In this document: one piece after another, positions 26,701 to 40,222 of the stretch
How the letters are laid out: each line of letters starts with the position of its first letter
How positions within the stretch are numbered: the stretch's first letter is position 1
Assembly: GCF_036607905.1 (NCBI RefSeq)
Contig: NZ_CP144555.1
Span: 2,852,001-2,916,000, forward strand
Length of the DNA stretch: 64,000 nt
From: Streptomyces sp. SCSIO 75703
Lineage (GTDB): Bacteria > Actinomycetota > Actinomycetes > Streptomycetales > Streptomycetaceae
Direction of reading: 5' to 3'
Notes under the pieces: model-generated
Told to the model about the DNA's origin: nothing
What the model saw: only the letters and a program-made list of their open reading frames with translations
The model's database searches: none
Program-made: the position numbers and the translations under genes

Positions 26701-27918
26701 ATGACCGAACGCCACTCGACCCCTCCCTACGCCGAGTCCGCCGGTGACGCGGACGGTGGCGCGCTGCCGCCGGCCCGGTTCGCCTACGACGCGCACACCT
26801 GGAGGGAGATCGCGCATCTGCTGGTGAACCTCCCGATGGCGCTGATCGGTTTCGTCTACACCGTCACCGTGGTGCTGGTGGGCTTCGGGATGACGTTCAC
26901 GGTGATCGGTCTGCCGCTGCTGGCGGCGGGGCTGCTGGGGTCGCGGCAACTGGGCAAGCTGGAGCGGGCGCGGGCCCGGTCGATGCTCGGGGTGCGGGTG
27001 GAGGAGCCGAGTCCGGTGCCGTTGCGGCGGGCGGGCGGCTTCCTGCCCCGGCTGTGGCTGGCGCTGAAGGACCCGGTGGGGTGGCGCACGGTGCTGTACG
27101 ACCTGGCGCGGCTGCCGTGGGGCATCCTCACCTTCACGGTGACGCTGACCTCGCTGTTCGTGCTCTGGCCGGTGCTGCCGTTCCTGGCGCGGGGCATGGC
27201 CAACGTGGACCGGGCGATGGTGCGGGCGCTGCTGTCGCCGTCGGACGAGCTGGAGCGACGGATCGCCGAGCTGGAGTCGGACCGGGGGGTGGTGGTCGAC
27301 ACGGCCGCCGCCGACCTGCGCCGCATCGAACGCGACCTGCACGACGGCGCGCAGGCCCGCCTGGTGAACCTGGCGATGGGGCTGGGCCTGGCGAAGGAGA
27401 AGCTGCTGGAGGACCCGGACGCCGCGGCCCGCATGGTGGACGAGGCGCACGGCGAGGTGAAGCTGGCCCTCCAGGAGTTGCGGGACCTGGCCCGGGGCAT
27501 CCACCCCGCCGTCCTCACCGACCGCGGCCTCGACGCGGCCCTCTCCTCGGTCGCCTCCCGCTGCACCGTCCCCGTCACGGTCACCGTCGACCTCACCGAA
27601 CGCCCCGCCGCGGCCATCGAGGGCATCGCCTACTTCACCGTCTCCGAACTCCTCCAGAACGTCAGCAAGCACAGCGGGGCGATGTCGGCCACGGTGGAGG
27701 TGTGGCGCGCGGAGGACCGGCTGCTGCTCCAGGTGGGCGACGACGGGCGCGGGGGCGCGCGGCTGGAGGACGGTACGGGGATGAAGGGGCTCGCGGACCG
27801 GCTGGGCGCGGTCGACGGGATGTTCGTCGTCAGCTCGCCGGAGGGCGGTCCGACGGTGGTGACGGCCGAGCTGCCCTGGCGCGACCGCGTGGAGGCCGAG
27901 GCGCCCGCCGGACGCTGA
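26701..27918 (+). CDS. Sensor histidine kinase (Sensor + HisKA_3 + HATPase), paralogue 1
   Basis: A 405-aa membrane kinase. The N-terminal ~180 residues form the 'putative sensor' domain with helix pairs (IGFVYTVTVVLVGFGMTFTV; GILTFTVTLTSLFVLWPVLP). The phospho-accepting His is residue 214 in RIERDLHDGAQARL, followed by LRDLARGIHPAVLTDRGL and an ATPase domain with ELLQNVSKHS and GTGMKGLADRLGAVDG. It is divergent from nuoA. With the second kinase and the regulator at 30087 it forms a presumed signalling set next to nuo2 and korAB. Confidence 0.92.
   Translation: MTERHSTPPYAESAGDADGGALPPARFAYDAHTWREIAHLLVNLPMALIGFVYTVTVVLVGFGMTFTVIGLPLLAAGLLGSRQLGKLERARARSMLGVRVEEPSPVPLRRAGGFLPRLWLALKDPVGWRTVLYDLARLPWGILTFTVTLTSLFVLWPVLPFLARGMANVDRAMVRALLSPSDELERRIAELESDRGVVVDTAAADLRRIERDLHDGAQARLVNLAMGLGLAKEKLLEDPDAAARMVDEAHGEVKLALQELRDLARGIHPAVLTDRGLDAALSSVASRCTVPVTVTVDLTERPAAAIEGIAYFTVSELLQNVSKHSGAMSATVEVWRAEDRLLLQVGDDGRGGARLEDGTGMKGLADRLGAVDGMFVVSSPEGGPTVVTAELPWRDRVEAEAPAGR
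27466..27660 (+). repeat. 195-bp direct repeat, copy 1 (kinase 1 dimerisation/ATPase region)
   Basis: This segment is identical base for base to 29251-29445 in the second kinase gene, while flanking parts of the two genes differ clearly. It covers the stretch from after the HisKA_3 motif to the N-box. Confidence 0.93.
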
Positions 27919-28320
27919 CCACCGGTCACCGCGCCCCGCCGGGGGCGCTCCGACCCGAGCCCCGTGAGACCCCGGCCCCGCAACCCCGGGGCCGGCCCCG
28001 CGCACCCCCGCCCAGCCCGAGCCCCGGCCCACCCGGCACCGGCGCCGGTCCGGGCCCCGGTCCGTACCCACCCCACCCACCCACCCGTGAGACCCCCGTC
28101 CCGCCCGGGACCGGGGTCTCACGCGCGCGTGCCCGCCGCCCCGCCCGGCACCGCGGCAGGCACCCCGGACGGTGCCCGGCGCGCGAGGTGGGGAAAACCC
28201 CCCTCCGCAGACGCCGACGGGCTCCATGGCCCGCGGGCCGCCGGGAGAGGAGGGTGGAGACCACGGCAGTACCGCCGGAACGACGACGAGGACCGAGGAC
28301 AGGGAAGAGGGACGGCGCCG
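27919..28320. other. Intergenic region between the two kinase genes
   Basis: This 402-bp gap holds the terminator at 28087-28122 and presumably a promoter for the second kinase in 28125-28320. It is proline/glycine-codon-like low-complexity DNA with no supportable gene. Confidence 0.5.
28087..28122 (+). terminator. Terminator after sensor kinase 1
   Basis: GTGAGACCCCCGTCCC pairs with GGGACCGGGGTCTCAC (one mismatch) around a 4-nt GCCC loop. A 16-bp stem this strong between two same-direction genes implies that the second kinase has its own promoter. Confidence 0.8.
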
Positions 28321-29688
28321 ATGGCCACGGAGTACGGACAGGGTTACGGGCTCGGGAGCGGGTCCGGCCGCGCCGGGGGCCCCGGCGCGGGCCGGCACCT
28401 GCTCCCCGCCTGGCTGCGGGCGCCGTTCGAGGGGCGGAGCTGGCGGGAGTACGGGTACGTGCTGCTGAGCCTGCCGCTCGGCGTCTTCTTCTTCACGTAC
28501 GCCGTCACGATGGTGTCCCTCGGGGCGGGACTGCTGGTGACCTTCCTGGGCGTGCCGGTGCTGGCGGCGGGGCTGGCCGGCTGCCGGATGCTCGGGGCGG
28601 TGGAGCGGGCGCGGGCGCGGGCACTGCTGGGGCTGCGGGTGGACGAGCCGGAGCCGCTGCGGGTGCGCAAGCCGGGCCTGATGGCCTGGATGGGGGCGGT
28701 CCTCAAGAGCGGCGCGTCCTGGCGGAGCCTGCTGTACGCGGTGGTGCAGTTCCCGTGGGCGGTGTTCTCGTTCTGCGTCGCGGTGACCTTCTGGTCGGTG
28801 GGGTGGACGATGTTCACCTATCCGCTGTGGTTCTGGGTCTTCCCCGCCTACGTCGGCCAGGGCGGCATCCAGCTCTTCGGCGACGGGACGCACCAGGTGT
28901 ACCTGGACAACCCGTTCGAGATCACCGTCACCGCGGCGGCCGGCCTGCTGATCACGCTGGCGACGCCCTGGATCGTGCGGGCCCTGACAGCGGTGGACGG
29001 GCTGCTGGTGTACGGGCTGCTCGGCCCCTCGCCGCTGGCCACCCGCGTGGTGGAGCTGGAGTCGGACCGGGGCGTGGTGGTCGACACCGCCGCCGCCGAC
29101 CTGCGCCGCATCGAACGCGACCTGCACGACGGCGCGCAGGCCCGCCTGGTCGGGCTCGCGATGGACCTCGGCCTGGCCAAGGAGAAGCTGCGGGAGGACC
29201 CGGGTGCCGCCGCCCGCATGGTCGACGAGGCGCACGGCGAGGTGAAGACCGCCCTCCAGGAGTTGCGGGACCTGGCCCGGGGCATCCACCCCGCCGTCCT
29301 CACCGACCGCGGCCTCGACGCGGCCCTCTCCTCGGTCGCCTCCCGCTGCACCGTCCCCGTCACGGTCACCGTCGACCTCACCGAACGCCCCGCCGCGGCC
29401 ATCGAGGGCATCGCCTACTTCACCGTCTCCGAACTCCTCCAGAACATCAGCAAGCACGCGCGGGCCGCGTCGGCCGCCGTGGACGTGTGGCGCGCGGAGG
29501 ACCGGCTGCTGCTCCAGGTCGTGGACAACGGCGTCGGCGGGGCGCGCGTCTCCCCGGGATCGGGGCTCGCGGGGCTGGCCGAGCGGCTCGGGGCGGTGGA
29601 CGGCGTCCTCGTGGTGGACTCTCCGGCCGGCGGGCCGACCCGGGTCACGGCGGAGCTGCCCTGGCGGACCGAGCCGCTGCCGCGCTGA
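28321..29688 (+). CDS. Sensor histidine kinase, paralogue 2
   Basis: A 455-aa paralogue of the upstream kinase with the same architecture. The sensor domain has more and longer helices (LSLPLGVFFFTYAVTMVSLG; SFCVAVTFWSVGWTMFTYPL) and an extra ~50-residue extracytoplasmic loop around QGGIQLFGDGTHQVYLDNPF. The phospho-accepting His is residue 269 (RIERDLHDGAQARL). ATPase motifs are ELLQNISKHA and GSGLAGLAERLGAVDG. The sensor halves differ while the kinase cores are nearly identical, suggesting two signals feeding one regulator. Start ATG 28321. Confidence 0.92.
   Translation: MATEYGQGYGLGSGSGRAGGPGAGRHLLPAWLRAPFEGRSWREYGYVLLSLPLGVFFFTYAVTMVSLGAGLLVTFLGVPVLAAGLAGCRMLGAVERARARALLGLRVDEPEPLRVRKPGLMAWMGAVLKSGASWRSLLYAVVQFPWAVFSFCVAVTFWSVGWTMFTYPLWFWVFPAYVGQGGIQLFGDGTHQVYLDNPFEITVTAAAGLLITLATPWIVRALTAVDGLLVYGLLGPSPLATRVVELESDRGVVVDTAAADLRRIERDLHDGAQARLVGLAMDLGLAKEKLREDPGAAARMVDEAHGEVKTALQELRDLARGIHPAVLTDRGLDAALSSVASRCTVPVTVTVDLTERPAAAIEGIAYFTVSELLQNISKHARAASAAVDVWRAEDRLLLQVVDNGVGGARVSPGSGLAGLAERLGAVDGVLVVDSPAGGPTRVTAELPWRTEPLPR
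29251..29445 (+). repeat. 195-bp direct repeat, copy 2 (kinase 2)
   Basis: Identical to 27466-27660; the distance between copies is 1785 bp. Recombination between them would delete the intervening DNA and fuse the two kinases in frame. Confidence 0.93.
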
Positions 29689-30086
29689 CGCCGTTTGACC
29701 GGTCGGACCGGTCGGACCGGTCGGACCGGTCGGACCGCGCGGACGGCGGGCGACGGACGACGCCTGCGGATGCCACGCGGCGGGGCCCGACGGACGCCGG
29801 ACGGCGAACGGCAGACGGCAGACGCCGGGCGGCGGACGCCGGGCGACGGACGGCAGATGCCGGGGGCGGAAACCGGCCGCCGGACACCGGGCAGGGGACG
29901 CAAGCCACCGGACCCGCGTCCCCTCCGCGCCCGCGCCCGCCCCCGCCCGTTGTCCTCGCGGCGCCCGACCGGCGATGCTGGAATGCTGGACCCCGTGGCC
30001 CCGGCGGTGGGTGGACGCGGCGCGGGCCGCGTCGGCCGCCGGGCGGAGGGGACCGGGCTGTGGGGGACGTGATCGTGGAGGACAGG
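29689..30086. other. Intergenic region between kinase 2 and the response regulator
   Basis: Just under 400 bp: the GGTCGGACC tandem array (29701-29736), then quasi-repetitive GACGCCGGACGG-like sequence to about 29900. The remainder may contain the regulator's promoter. No gene is supported. Confidence 0.5.
29701..29736. repeat. Tandem nonanucleotide repeat, GGTCGGACC x4
   Basis: Four perfect 9-bp units directly after the kinase 2 stop codon. Each unit is nearly palindromic around CCGGTCGGACCGG, so overlapping small stems are possible. Confidence 0.93.
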
Positions 30087-30746
30087 GTGCGGGTGGTCAT
30101 CGCCGAGGACTCGGTGCTGCTCAGGGAGGGGCTGACCCGGTTGCTGACCGACCGGGGGCACGAGGTGGTGGCCGGGGTCGGGGACGGCGAGGCGCTGGTC
30201 AAGACGATCACGGAGCTGGACGCCGACGGCAAGCTGCCCGACGTGGTGGTGGCGGACGTGCGGATGCCGCCGACCCACACCGACGAGGGCGTACGGGCCT
30301 CGGTGCAGCTCCGCAAGGCCCACCCGGAGCTGGGCGTACTGGTGCTGTCCCAGTACGTGGAGGAGCGTTACGCCACCGAACTGCTCGCCGGGTCCAGCCG
30401 CGGGGTCGGCTACCTGCTCAAGGACCGGGTGGCCGAGGTGCGCGAGTTCGTGGACGCGGTGGTGCGGGTGGCGCGGGGCGGCACGGCGCTCGACCCGGAG
30501 GTGGTGGCGCAGCTCCTGGGCCGCAGCCGCAAGCAGGACGTGCTGGCCGGTCTGACCCCCCGGGAGCGGGAGGTGCTGGGGCTGATGGCGGAGGGCCGGA
30601 CCAACTCGGCGGTGGCCCGGCAGCTCGTGGTGAGCGACGGCGCCGTGGAGAAGCACGTCAGCAACATCTTCCTGAAGCTGGGCCTGTCCCCGAGCGACGG
30701 CGACCACCGGCGGGTGCTGGCCGTCCTCACCTACCTCAGGTCCTGA
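30087..30746 (+). CDS. NarL/LuxR-type response regulator
   Basis: A 219-aa protein (if started at GTG 30087). The receiver domain starts VRVVIAEDSVLLREGL, with the phospho-accepting Asp 57 in VVVADVRMPP and a conserved lysine in GYLLKDRV. The C-terminal LuxR helix-turn-helix reads LTPREREVLGLMAEGRTNSA, then VVSDGAVEKHVSNIFLKLGL. It pairs naturally with HisKA_3-type kinases such as the two upstream. GTGs at 30069 and 30075 are alternative starts; GGAGGA lies just before 30087. Probable targets are the nuo2, kinase and korAB promoters (inference). Confidence 0.92.
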   Translation: MRVVIAEDSVLLREGLTRLLTDRGHEVVAGVGDGEALVKTITELDADGKLPDVVVADVRMPPTHTDEGVRASVQLRKAHPELGVLVLSQYVEERYATELLAGSSRGVGYLLKDRVAEVREFVDAVVRVARGGTALDPEVVAQLLGRSRKQDVLAGLTPREREVLGLMAEGRTNSAVARQLVVSDGAVEKHVSNIFLKLGLSPSDGDHRRVLAVLTYLRS

Positions 30747-30999
30747 CCCGTCCTCCGGGTCCCCGCCGCCGCCCCGGCTCTGCGGGCCCGCGCGGGGCGG
30801 CGGGGTCCCGGGGCGGCGTCCGTGAGCGTGACGGGCCCCGCCCCGCCGGGGCCGGGGCGGGGCGGCGGGGCCGGGGGCCCGCGCGCCGCGTCCATTCCCG
30901 CGAATGTCCACCGGAAGCCGGGCCCCTCGGACGTAGGGTTGATCCGGGCCGGTCGTGGAGGCCGGTCCGGGACAGCCGCCTCTAGGGAGGTCCACTTCA

Positions 31000-34000
<3,001 letters not shown>

Positions 34001-34016
34001 GCGCGGCGGCGGTGCA

Positions 34017-34047
34017 CGAGGCCCGGGGCGTCACGTCCCGGGCCTCG
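34017..34047 (+). terminator. Terminator after korAB
   Basis: CGAGGCCCGGG (34017-34027) pairs perfectly with CCCGGGCCTCG (34037-34047) around a 9-nt loop, 16 bp after the korB stop. Confidence 0.85.
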
Positions 34048-34094
34048 TCGTAGGCCCGGCGGGCCCGGTCCACGTCGGCCATCCGCCGCTCGGT

Positions 34095-34510
34095 CCTCCA
34101 GCGCCTCGCCCCGGTCCTGGAGCACGGCACCTCGGTGCACGCGGCCGGCGAGGGCCGGGTCTCCTCCGCCTCCCGCGCGGGTGGCCGTCGCCGCGCTCAC
34201 CGGCGAGGGCCACGAGAACCGCGCCTGCGCGCCGGGCGGCGACACCGCGGGGGCTTCGCCGAGTGCGCCGCCGGACTGAGCCGGCTGACCGGCCGCGAGA
34301 TCGCCGCCACCCCCGTCTCCGTCGGGGCGTACACCGGCATCCTGGCGGGCGCCGGGCTGTCCGGGCCGCCAGGATGCCGTCCCTCGCGGGCGTCGGGGCG
34401 TCCATCGAGCAGGGCGAGCCGGTCGTCGCCACCGGCGGCCTCTCCCGGCCGGCGGGCCGCCGCCCCACCACCCCGCTCGCGCAGACGGTCCGGGAGGCCC
34501 CCGCCCGCCC
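34095..34510 (+). pseudogene. Decayed QorB/NmrA-type NAD(P)H-quinone oxidoreductase (C-terminal remnant)
   Basis: Four consecutive pieces in shifting forward frames read as the C-terminal half of a QorB-like protein: PVLEHGTSVHAAGEGRVSSA, then VAVAALTGEGHENRACAPGG, then GGFAECAAGLSRLTGREIAA with TPVSVGAYTGILAGAGL, then GASIEQGEPVVATGGLSRPA and TTPLAQTVRE. Three frameshifts separate them, and the N-terminal Rossmann domain is missing. It lies between the korAB terminator and rarD. Without the frameshift reading this stretch would look like an empty gap. Confidence 0.8.
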
Positions 34511-34670
34511 GCTGAGCGCCCCCGCGTGCGTCCGGGGCGCCCCCGCGCGCTCCCACCGCCCCCTGTCATGACCGTAGGGCACCACGGGTATGACAGGGGG
34601 CCGGGAACGGCGCTACCTTCGTTCGTGGCATGCGTCCGTACCGTGTGCCGGTGGTGAGAGGGAGGTGCCC

Positions 34671-35783
34671 GTGGCCGGGTCGTCGAGGAGTGAACAGCGG
34701 ATCGGTCTGCTGAACGGCGTCGCGGCGTACGGGATGTGGGGGCTCGTCCCCCTCTTCTGGCCCCTGCTCAAGCCCTCCGGCGCCGGGGAGATCCTGGCCC
34801 ACCGGATGGTGTGGTCCCTCGGTTTCGTGGCCGTCGCCCTGCTCGTCGTCCGGCGCTGGGCCTGGCTCGGCGAGCTGCTGCGGCAGCCGCGGAAGCTGGG
34901 CCTGGTCACCGTCGCCGCCGCCGTCATCACCGTCAACTGGGGCGTCTACATCTGGGCGGTGAACAGCGGCCACGTCGTCGAGGCGTCGCTCGGCTACTTC
35001 ATCAACCCGCTGGTGACGATAGCCATAGGCGTGCTGCTGCTGAAGGAGCGGCTGCGCCCCGTGCAGTGGGCGGCGGTCGGGACCGGCTTCGCGGCCGTGG
35101 TCGTCCTCACGGTCGGCGTCGGCCGCCCGCCCTGGGTCTCGCTCTGCCTCGCCTTCTCCTTCGCCACCTACGGGCTGGCCAAGAAGAAGGTCAACCTCGG
35201 CGGGATCGAGTCGCTGGCCGCCGAGGCCGCGATCCAGTTCCTCCCCGCGCTCGGCTACCTGCTCTGGCTGGGCGCGCACGGCGGGTCCACCTTCGGCGCC
35301 GCGGGCGCGGGGCACGCGACGCTGCTCGTCGCCACCGGCGTGGTCACCGCCCTGCCGCTGGCCTGCTTCGGCGCGGCGGCGATCCGGGTGCCGCTGTCCA
35401 CGCTGGGCCTGCTCCAGTACCTGGCGCCCGTCTTCCAGTTCCTGCTCGGCGTCCTCTACTTCCGCGAGGCGATGCCCACCGAGCGCTGGGCCGGGTTCGC
35501 GCTGGTCTGGGTGGCGCTGACGATGCTGACCTGGGACGCGCTGCGCACCGCCCGCCGTTCGGCGCGGGCGCTGGCCAAGCGGCTGGAGGACCTGGCGGAG
35601 ACCGGCGGGGCGGTGCTGCCGACGGGGCCGGCCGGCGCGGCCCGCGAGGCGGGGATCGTGGCGTCGGGGACGGCGACGGCCGCTCCCGGAACGAGGGCGG
35701 CGCCGGGGACGGCCACGGGCGAGCCCGCGCCGGACGGCTGCCCCGGACCCGACCCGCTCGACGCCCCGGCCGTGAAGCCGTAG
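34671..35783 (+). CDS. rarD: EamA-family transporter, RarD type
   Basis: A 370-aa membrane protein with about ten helices in two EamA halves. It begins SRSEQRIGLLNGVAAYGMWG and includes NWGVYIWAVNSGHVVEASLG followed by YFINPLVTIAIGVLLLKERL, the RarD signature, and a second half ending LQYLAPVFQFLLGVLYFREA. Substrate unknown; RarD is named for a chloramphenicol-sensitivity phenotype. GTG 34671 has GGGAGGTG upstream. The last ~65 residues are a low-complexity Ala/Gly/Pro tail. Confidence 0.92.
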   Translation: MAGSSRSEQRIGLLNGVAAYGMWGLVPLFWPLLKPSGAGEILAHRMVWSLGFVAVALLVVRRWAWLGELLRQPRKLGLVTVAAAVITVNWGVYIWAVNSGHVVEASLGYFINPLVTIAIGVLLLKERLRPVQWAAVGTGFAAVVVLTVGVGRPPWVSLCLAFSFATYGLAKKKVNLGGIESLAAEAAIQFLPALGYLLWLGAHGGSTFGAAGAGHATLLVATGVVTALPLACFGAAAIRVPLSTLGLLQYLAPVFQFLLGVLYFREAMPTERWAGFALVWVALTMLTWDALRTARRSARALAKRLEDLAETGGAVLPTGPAGAAREAGIVASGTATAAPGTRAAPGTATGEPAPDGCPGPDPLDAPAVKP

Positions 35784-35992
35784 GACCCGGCCGGGGGCCG
35801 TCGGACCCGGCCGTGAGCCGTCGGACCCGGCCTGGGTGACGGTGGTGTGGAAGCCGTGGCGCCGTAGAAGCCGTGGCGCCGTGAAAGCTGTGGCTGTGGA
35901 AGCCGCGGCGGCTCCGGCGCGAGAGGGGGCGGGCGGGCGGATCGCCGTGTTCCCCTTGCCCGCCCCCGGGGCGGACCAGTTGAGTGGCGCCC

Positions 35993-37589
<1,597 letters not shown>

Positions 37590-37615
37590 CCGCACCGGCG
37601 GCGGGGAAGCGCGGG

Positions 37616-39070
37616 TCAGCCCCGCCGGTCGCGCAGCCGGGCGGTGAGGCGGGCCTGGCGGGCGTGGGCCGACTCGCGCTCCTCGGCGTCCTCGGCGGCC
37701 GGACCGCCCTCGGCCGCCAGCTCGTCCCACAGGCCGAGCACCGCGCGCCCCAGCTCCAGCCCCCGTTCCGGGTCCCGTACGCCCCGCCAGGCGGTGACCG
37801 CACTGCGCACGTTGCCGTAGGCGGCCTCCGCGTCACCCGCCCGGCGGTGCACGCCGGCCAGGTCCAGGGAGAGGCGGAACGCCCGCTCCACGTCGCCGGA
37901 GAGGTAGGCGATGTACGCGGTCAGCTCCCGCAGCCGCAGCACCTCGGGGTGGTCCGGGCCGAGGCTCGCGGAGGCGGTCTCGACGGTCCGTTCCGCGAGC
38001 CGGGCCGCCTCCTCGGTCCGCCCCTCCCGGACCGCCTCGCCGACCCGCGCCGTCGGCTCCGCGAGGACGGCGGGCCCGGTGCCCGGCGGGTCGGGCGGAC
38101 CGTCCCCGAGCACCGCCTCGGCCACGGCGTCGAAGCCCCGGGCGGGGGTGTGCCGCACGACCTCCTCCCCGGGCGGCGGAACGGCCCGGGGGCCGCGCGG
38201 GGACGTCGCCGCTACCGGGGTGGGACGCGGCGCGCCGTGCCCGTGGGCCCCGGTCGCCGGGGCGGGGCGCGGGGCGCCGGTGAGCGGGGAGTACGGGGAG
38301 AGGGGGGTGACGGCGGGCCCGGGGGCCGCCTCCATCCTCGGGGGCGGGCCGAAACTGCCCGTCGGCGGCACGACGGTGCCGGGCGGCGCGACGGCCAGGG
38401 AGCCGGGCAGCGGGGTGCCGGGGGCTGCCGAGCGCGGGGCGTACGGGGGGCGGGCCGGGGCACCGGGGTGCGCGGCGGCCTGCGCGGCGGAACGCGGGGC
38501 CACCTGGGCGGGGGCCGCGGCACCGGGGTGCGGGGCGGCCTGGGCGGGTGCCTGCGTGGCGGGCGGGGGGACGCCGGGAGCCTGCGCCGTGCGCGACGCC
38601 GCGGCCTCCCGTACCGGCTCCACCAGGCGCAGCACCTGCGTGGCCCGGTCCCACGCGGTGGCGTCCGGGTCCGTACTCCCCCGCTCGGGCGCCGGCGCCG
38701 CGGCGTCGCCGCCGGTGTCGCCGGTGTCCGGGACCCCGGAGGCGTCCGGGGTCAGGGGCGTGGGGTCCGCGGCGAGGTGGCTGGAACCGTCCGGGTCGAC
38801 GCGGAGCGGTACGGCGCAGCCCACCCGCTCGTCGCGCACGGTGGCGAGGACGGGCCGGTCGGCGGCGAGCGCCAGCCGGTGCAGCCGTTCCAGGACGGCG
38901 TGCTGTATCTCCTGGCCGGGGGCCGCGACGATCAGGGCGCCGTCCACCGACGCGCCCCGGACTCCGGCCGCGCCGGCCGGTACGCGGACGTCGATCGGCA
39001 GTGCCCCGGCGGTCTGCGCGCGCCCGGCGGCCCGCGGGCCGGGCCGCTCGTCGCGGTCGGGTCGAGTCAT
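37616..39070 (-). CDS. Proline-rich protein with C-terminal TPR-like region, function unknown
   Basis: A 484-aa protein beginning MTRPDRDERPGPRAAGRAQT. Residues ~20-110 look folded (GALIVAAPGQEIQHAVLERL; HRLALAADRPVLATVRDERV). The middle (~150-340) is Pro/Ala-rich and probably disordered. The last ~130 residues are helical repeats resembling TPRs (GREGRTEEAARLAERTVETA-like; ELTAYIAYLSGDVERAFRLS). Similar proteins are common in Streptomyces without assigned function. ATG 39070 follows a GGGGGG stretch. It is convergent with the aminopeptidase gene. Confidence 0.75.
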   Translation of the reverse strand: MTRPDRDERPGPRAAGRAQTAGALPIDVRVPAGAAGVRGASVDGALIVAAPGQEIQHAVLERLHRLALAADRPVLATVRDERVGCAVPLRVDPDGSSHLAADPTPLTPDASGVPDTGDTGGDAAAPAPERGSTDPDATAWDRATQVLRLVEPVREAAASRTAQAPGVPPPATQAPAQAAPHPGAAAPAQVAPRSAAQAAAHPGAPARPPYAPRSAAPGTPLPGSLAVAPPGTVVPPTGSFGPPPRMEAAPGPAVTPLSPYSPLTGAPRPAPATGAHGHGAPRPTPVAATSPRGPRAVPPPGEEVVRHTPARGFDAVAEAVLGDGPPDPPGTGPAVLAEPTARVGEAVREGRTEEAARLAERTVETASASLGPDHPEVLRLRELTAYIAYLSGDVERAFRLSLDLAGVHRRAGDAEAAYGNVRSAVTAWRGVRDPERGLELGRAVLGLWDELAAEGGPAAEDAEERESAHARQARLTARLRDRRG

Positions 39071-39286
39071 GGTTCCCCCCTGCTTCCCCGGCGGTCCCGG
39101 CCGCGTCCCCGGCGCGGCCCGGTCGTGCCGGTCGTCCTTCTTGCCCCGAGTCTCCCCGGTCCCTCCCGGTCCTTGGGTCACCGCCCTGTCACAGCCTCGT
39201 TCCAGCGGGCACCGCGCCTGCCGGGGCGGTGCCGCGAGGCCGGGGGAGCCGGGGCGGGACGTTCCGCGCGGGTGCCGTTCCGCGCC

Positions 39287-40222
39287 CTACGCGGTGATGT
39301 CCTTCCCCGCGAACCGCGCCCAGGCCGCCGAGCCGAACACGGCCGCGTACAGGGCCTGGAGGCCGAGGTTGCGCACCAGCGCGTCCCAGTGGACCGGCTC
39401 GCGCATCAGGTCCGCGAAGGACAGCCAGTGGTGCGAGAAGAGGTACGGGTGGAGGGCGTGGAGCTGCGGGATCTGGTCGAGGATCTGCACCGTGATCAGC
39501 AGGCCGACGGTGGCCGCCATCGCCGCGATGCCGCTGCCGGTCAGCGTGGAGACGAACAGGCCGAGCGCCGCGAGGCCGGTCAGCGAGGCGGCGACGACGA
39601 GCGCGATCAGCAGCGCCCGCAGAAGGCCCTCGCCGTAGCCGATACGGGTGCCGGAGATCGTGGTCAGATCGCCGAGCGGGAACAGCAGCGCCCCCACCGC
39701 GAGCGCGGAGCCGGCGACCACGAAGGTGGCCGCCAGGCAGAAGACGACCACGGTCGCGTACTTGGTGAGCAGCAGCCGGGTGCGGCCGGCCGGGGCGACC
39801 AGGAGGTAGCGGAGCGTCCCGGCCGCCGACTCGCCGGCGAGGGCGTCGCCCGCGACGACGCCGACGGCCATCGGCAGGAAGAACGGCAGGGTCACCGCCA
39901 GCGCCGTGAAGACCAGGAACAGCCCGTTGTTGCTCACCTGCGCGAGGAACGCCGGTCCGCCGGGGCCCCCGCCGGGGCCGCGCGAGGGACCGCCGCCCGT
40001 CTCGATGCGCACGGCGATGCCGACCAGCACCGGCACGGCGGCCAGCACGCCCAGCAGTACGAGGGTGCGGCCCCGCCGGAACGTGATCAGCAGTTCGCTC
40101 CGGAACAGCCCGAGGGAGGCAGGGAACCACCGCCCCGCCGGCGCGCCGGTCCCGGCCGGGACCGGTGTGGTCTCCCACTCCCCGCCCCGCTCGGCGGCGT
40201 CCGCCGTGTCAGCCCGCGACAT
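39287..40222 (-). CDS. ABC-2 type transporter permease
   Basis: A 311-aa integral membrane protein with about six helices: a cytoplasmic N-terminus, LVLLGVLAAVPVLVGIAVRI, VFTALAVTLPFFLPMAVGVV, the loop GDALAGESAAGTLRYLLVAP that is characteristic of ABC-2 permeases, then further helices. Its ATG overlaps the ATPase gene by 14 bp, so the two form one exporter. Substrate unknown. Confidence 0.9.
   Translation of the reverse strand: MSRADTADAAERGGEWETTPVPAGTGAPAGRWFPASLGLFRSELLITFRRGRTLVLLGVLAAVPVLVGIAVRIETGGGPSRGPGGGPGGPAFLAQVSNNGLFLVFTALAVTLPFFLPMAVGVVAGDALAGESAAGTLRYLLVAPAGRTRLLLTKYATVVVFCLAATFVVAGSALAVGALLFPLGDLTTISGTRIGYGEGLLRALLIALVVAASLTGLAALGLFVSTLTGSGIAAMAATVGLLITVQILDQIPQLHALHPYLFSHHWLSFADLMREPVHWDALVRNLGLQALYAAVFGSAAWARFAGKDITA

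Noticed and set aside
27054..30746. A 1230-codon open frame spanning both kinases and the response regulator
   Set aside because: It is mostly out of frame with the two kinase genes and only coincides with the regulator at its end; high GC makes such frames common.
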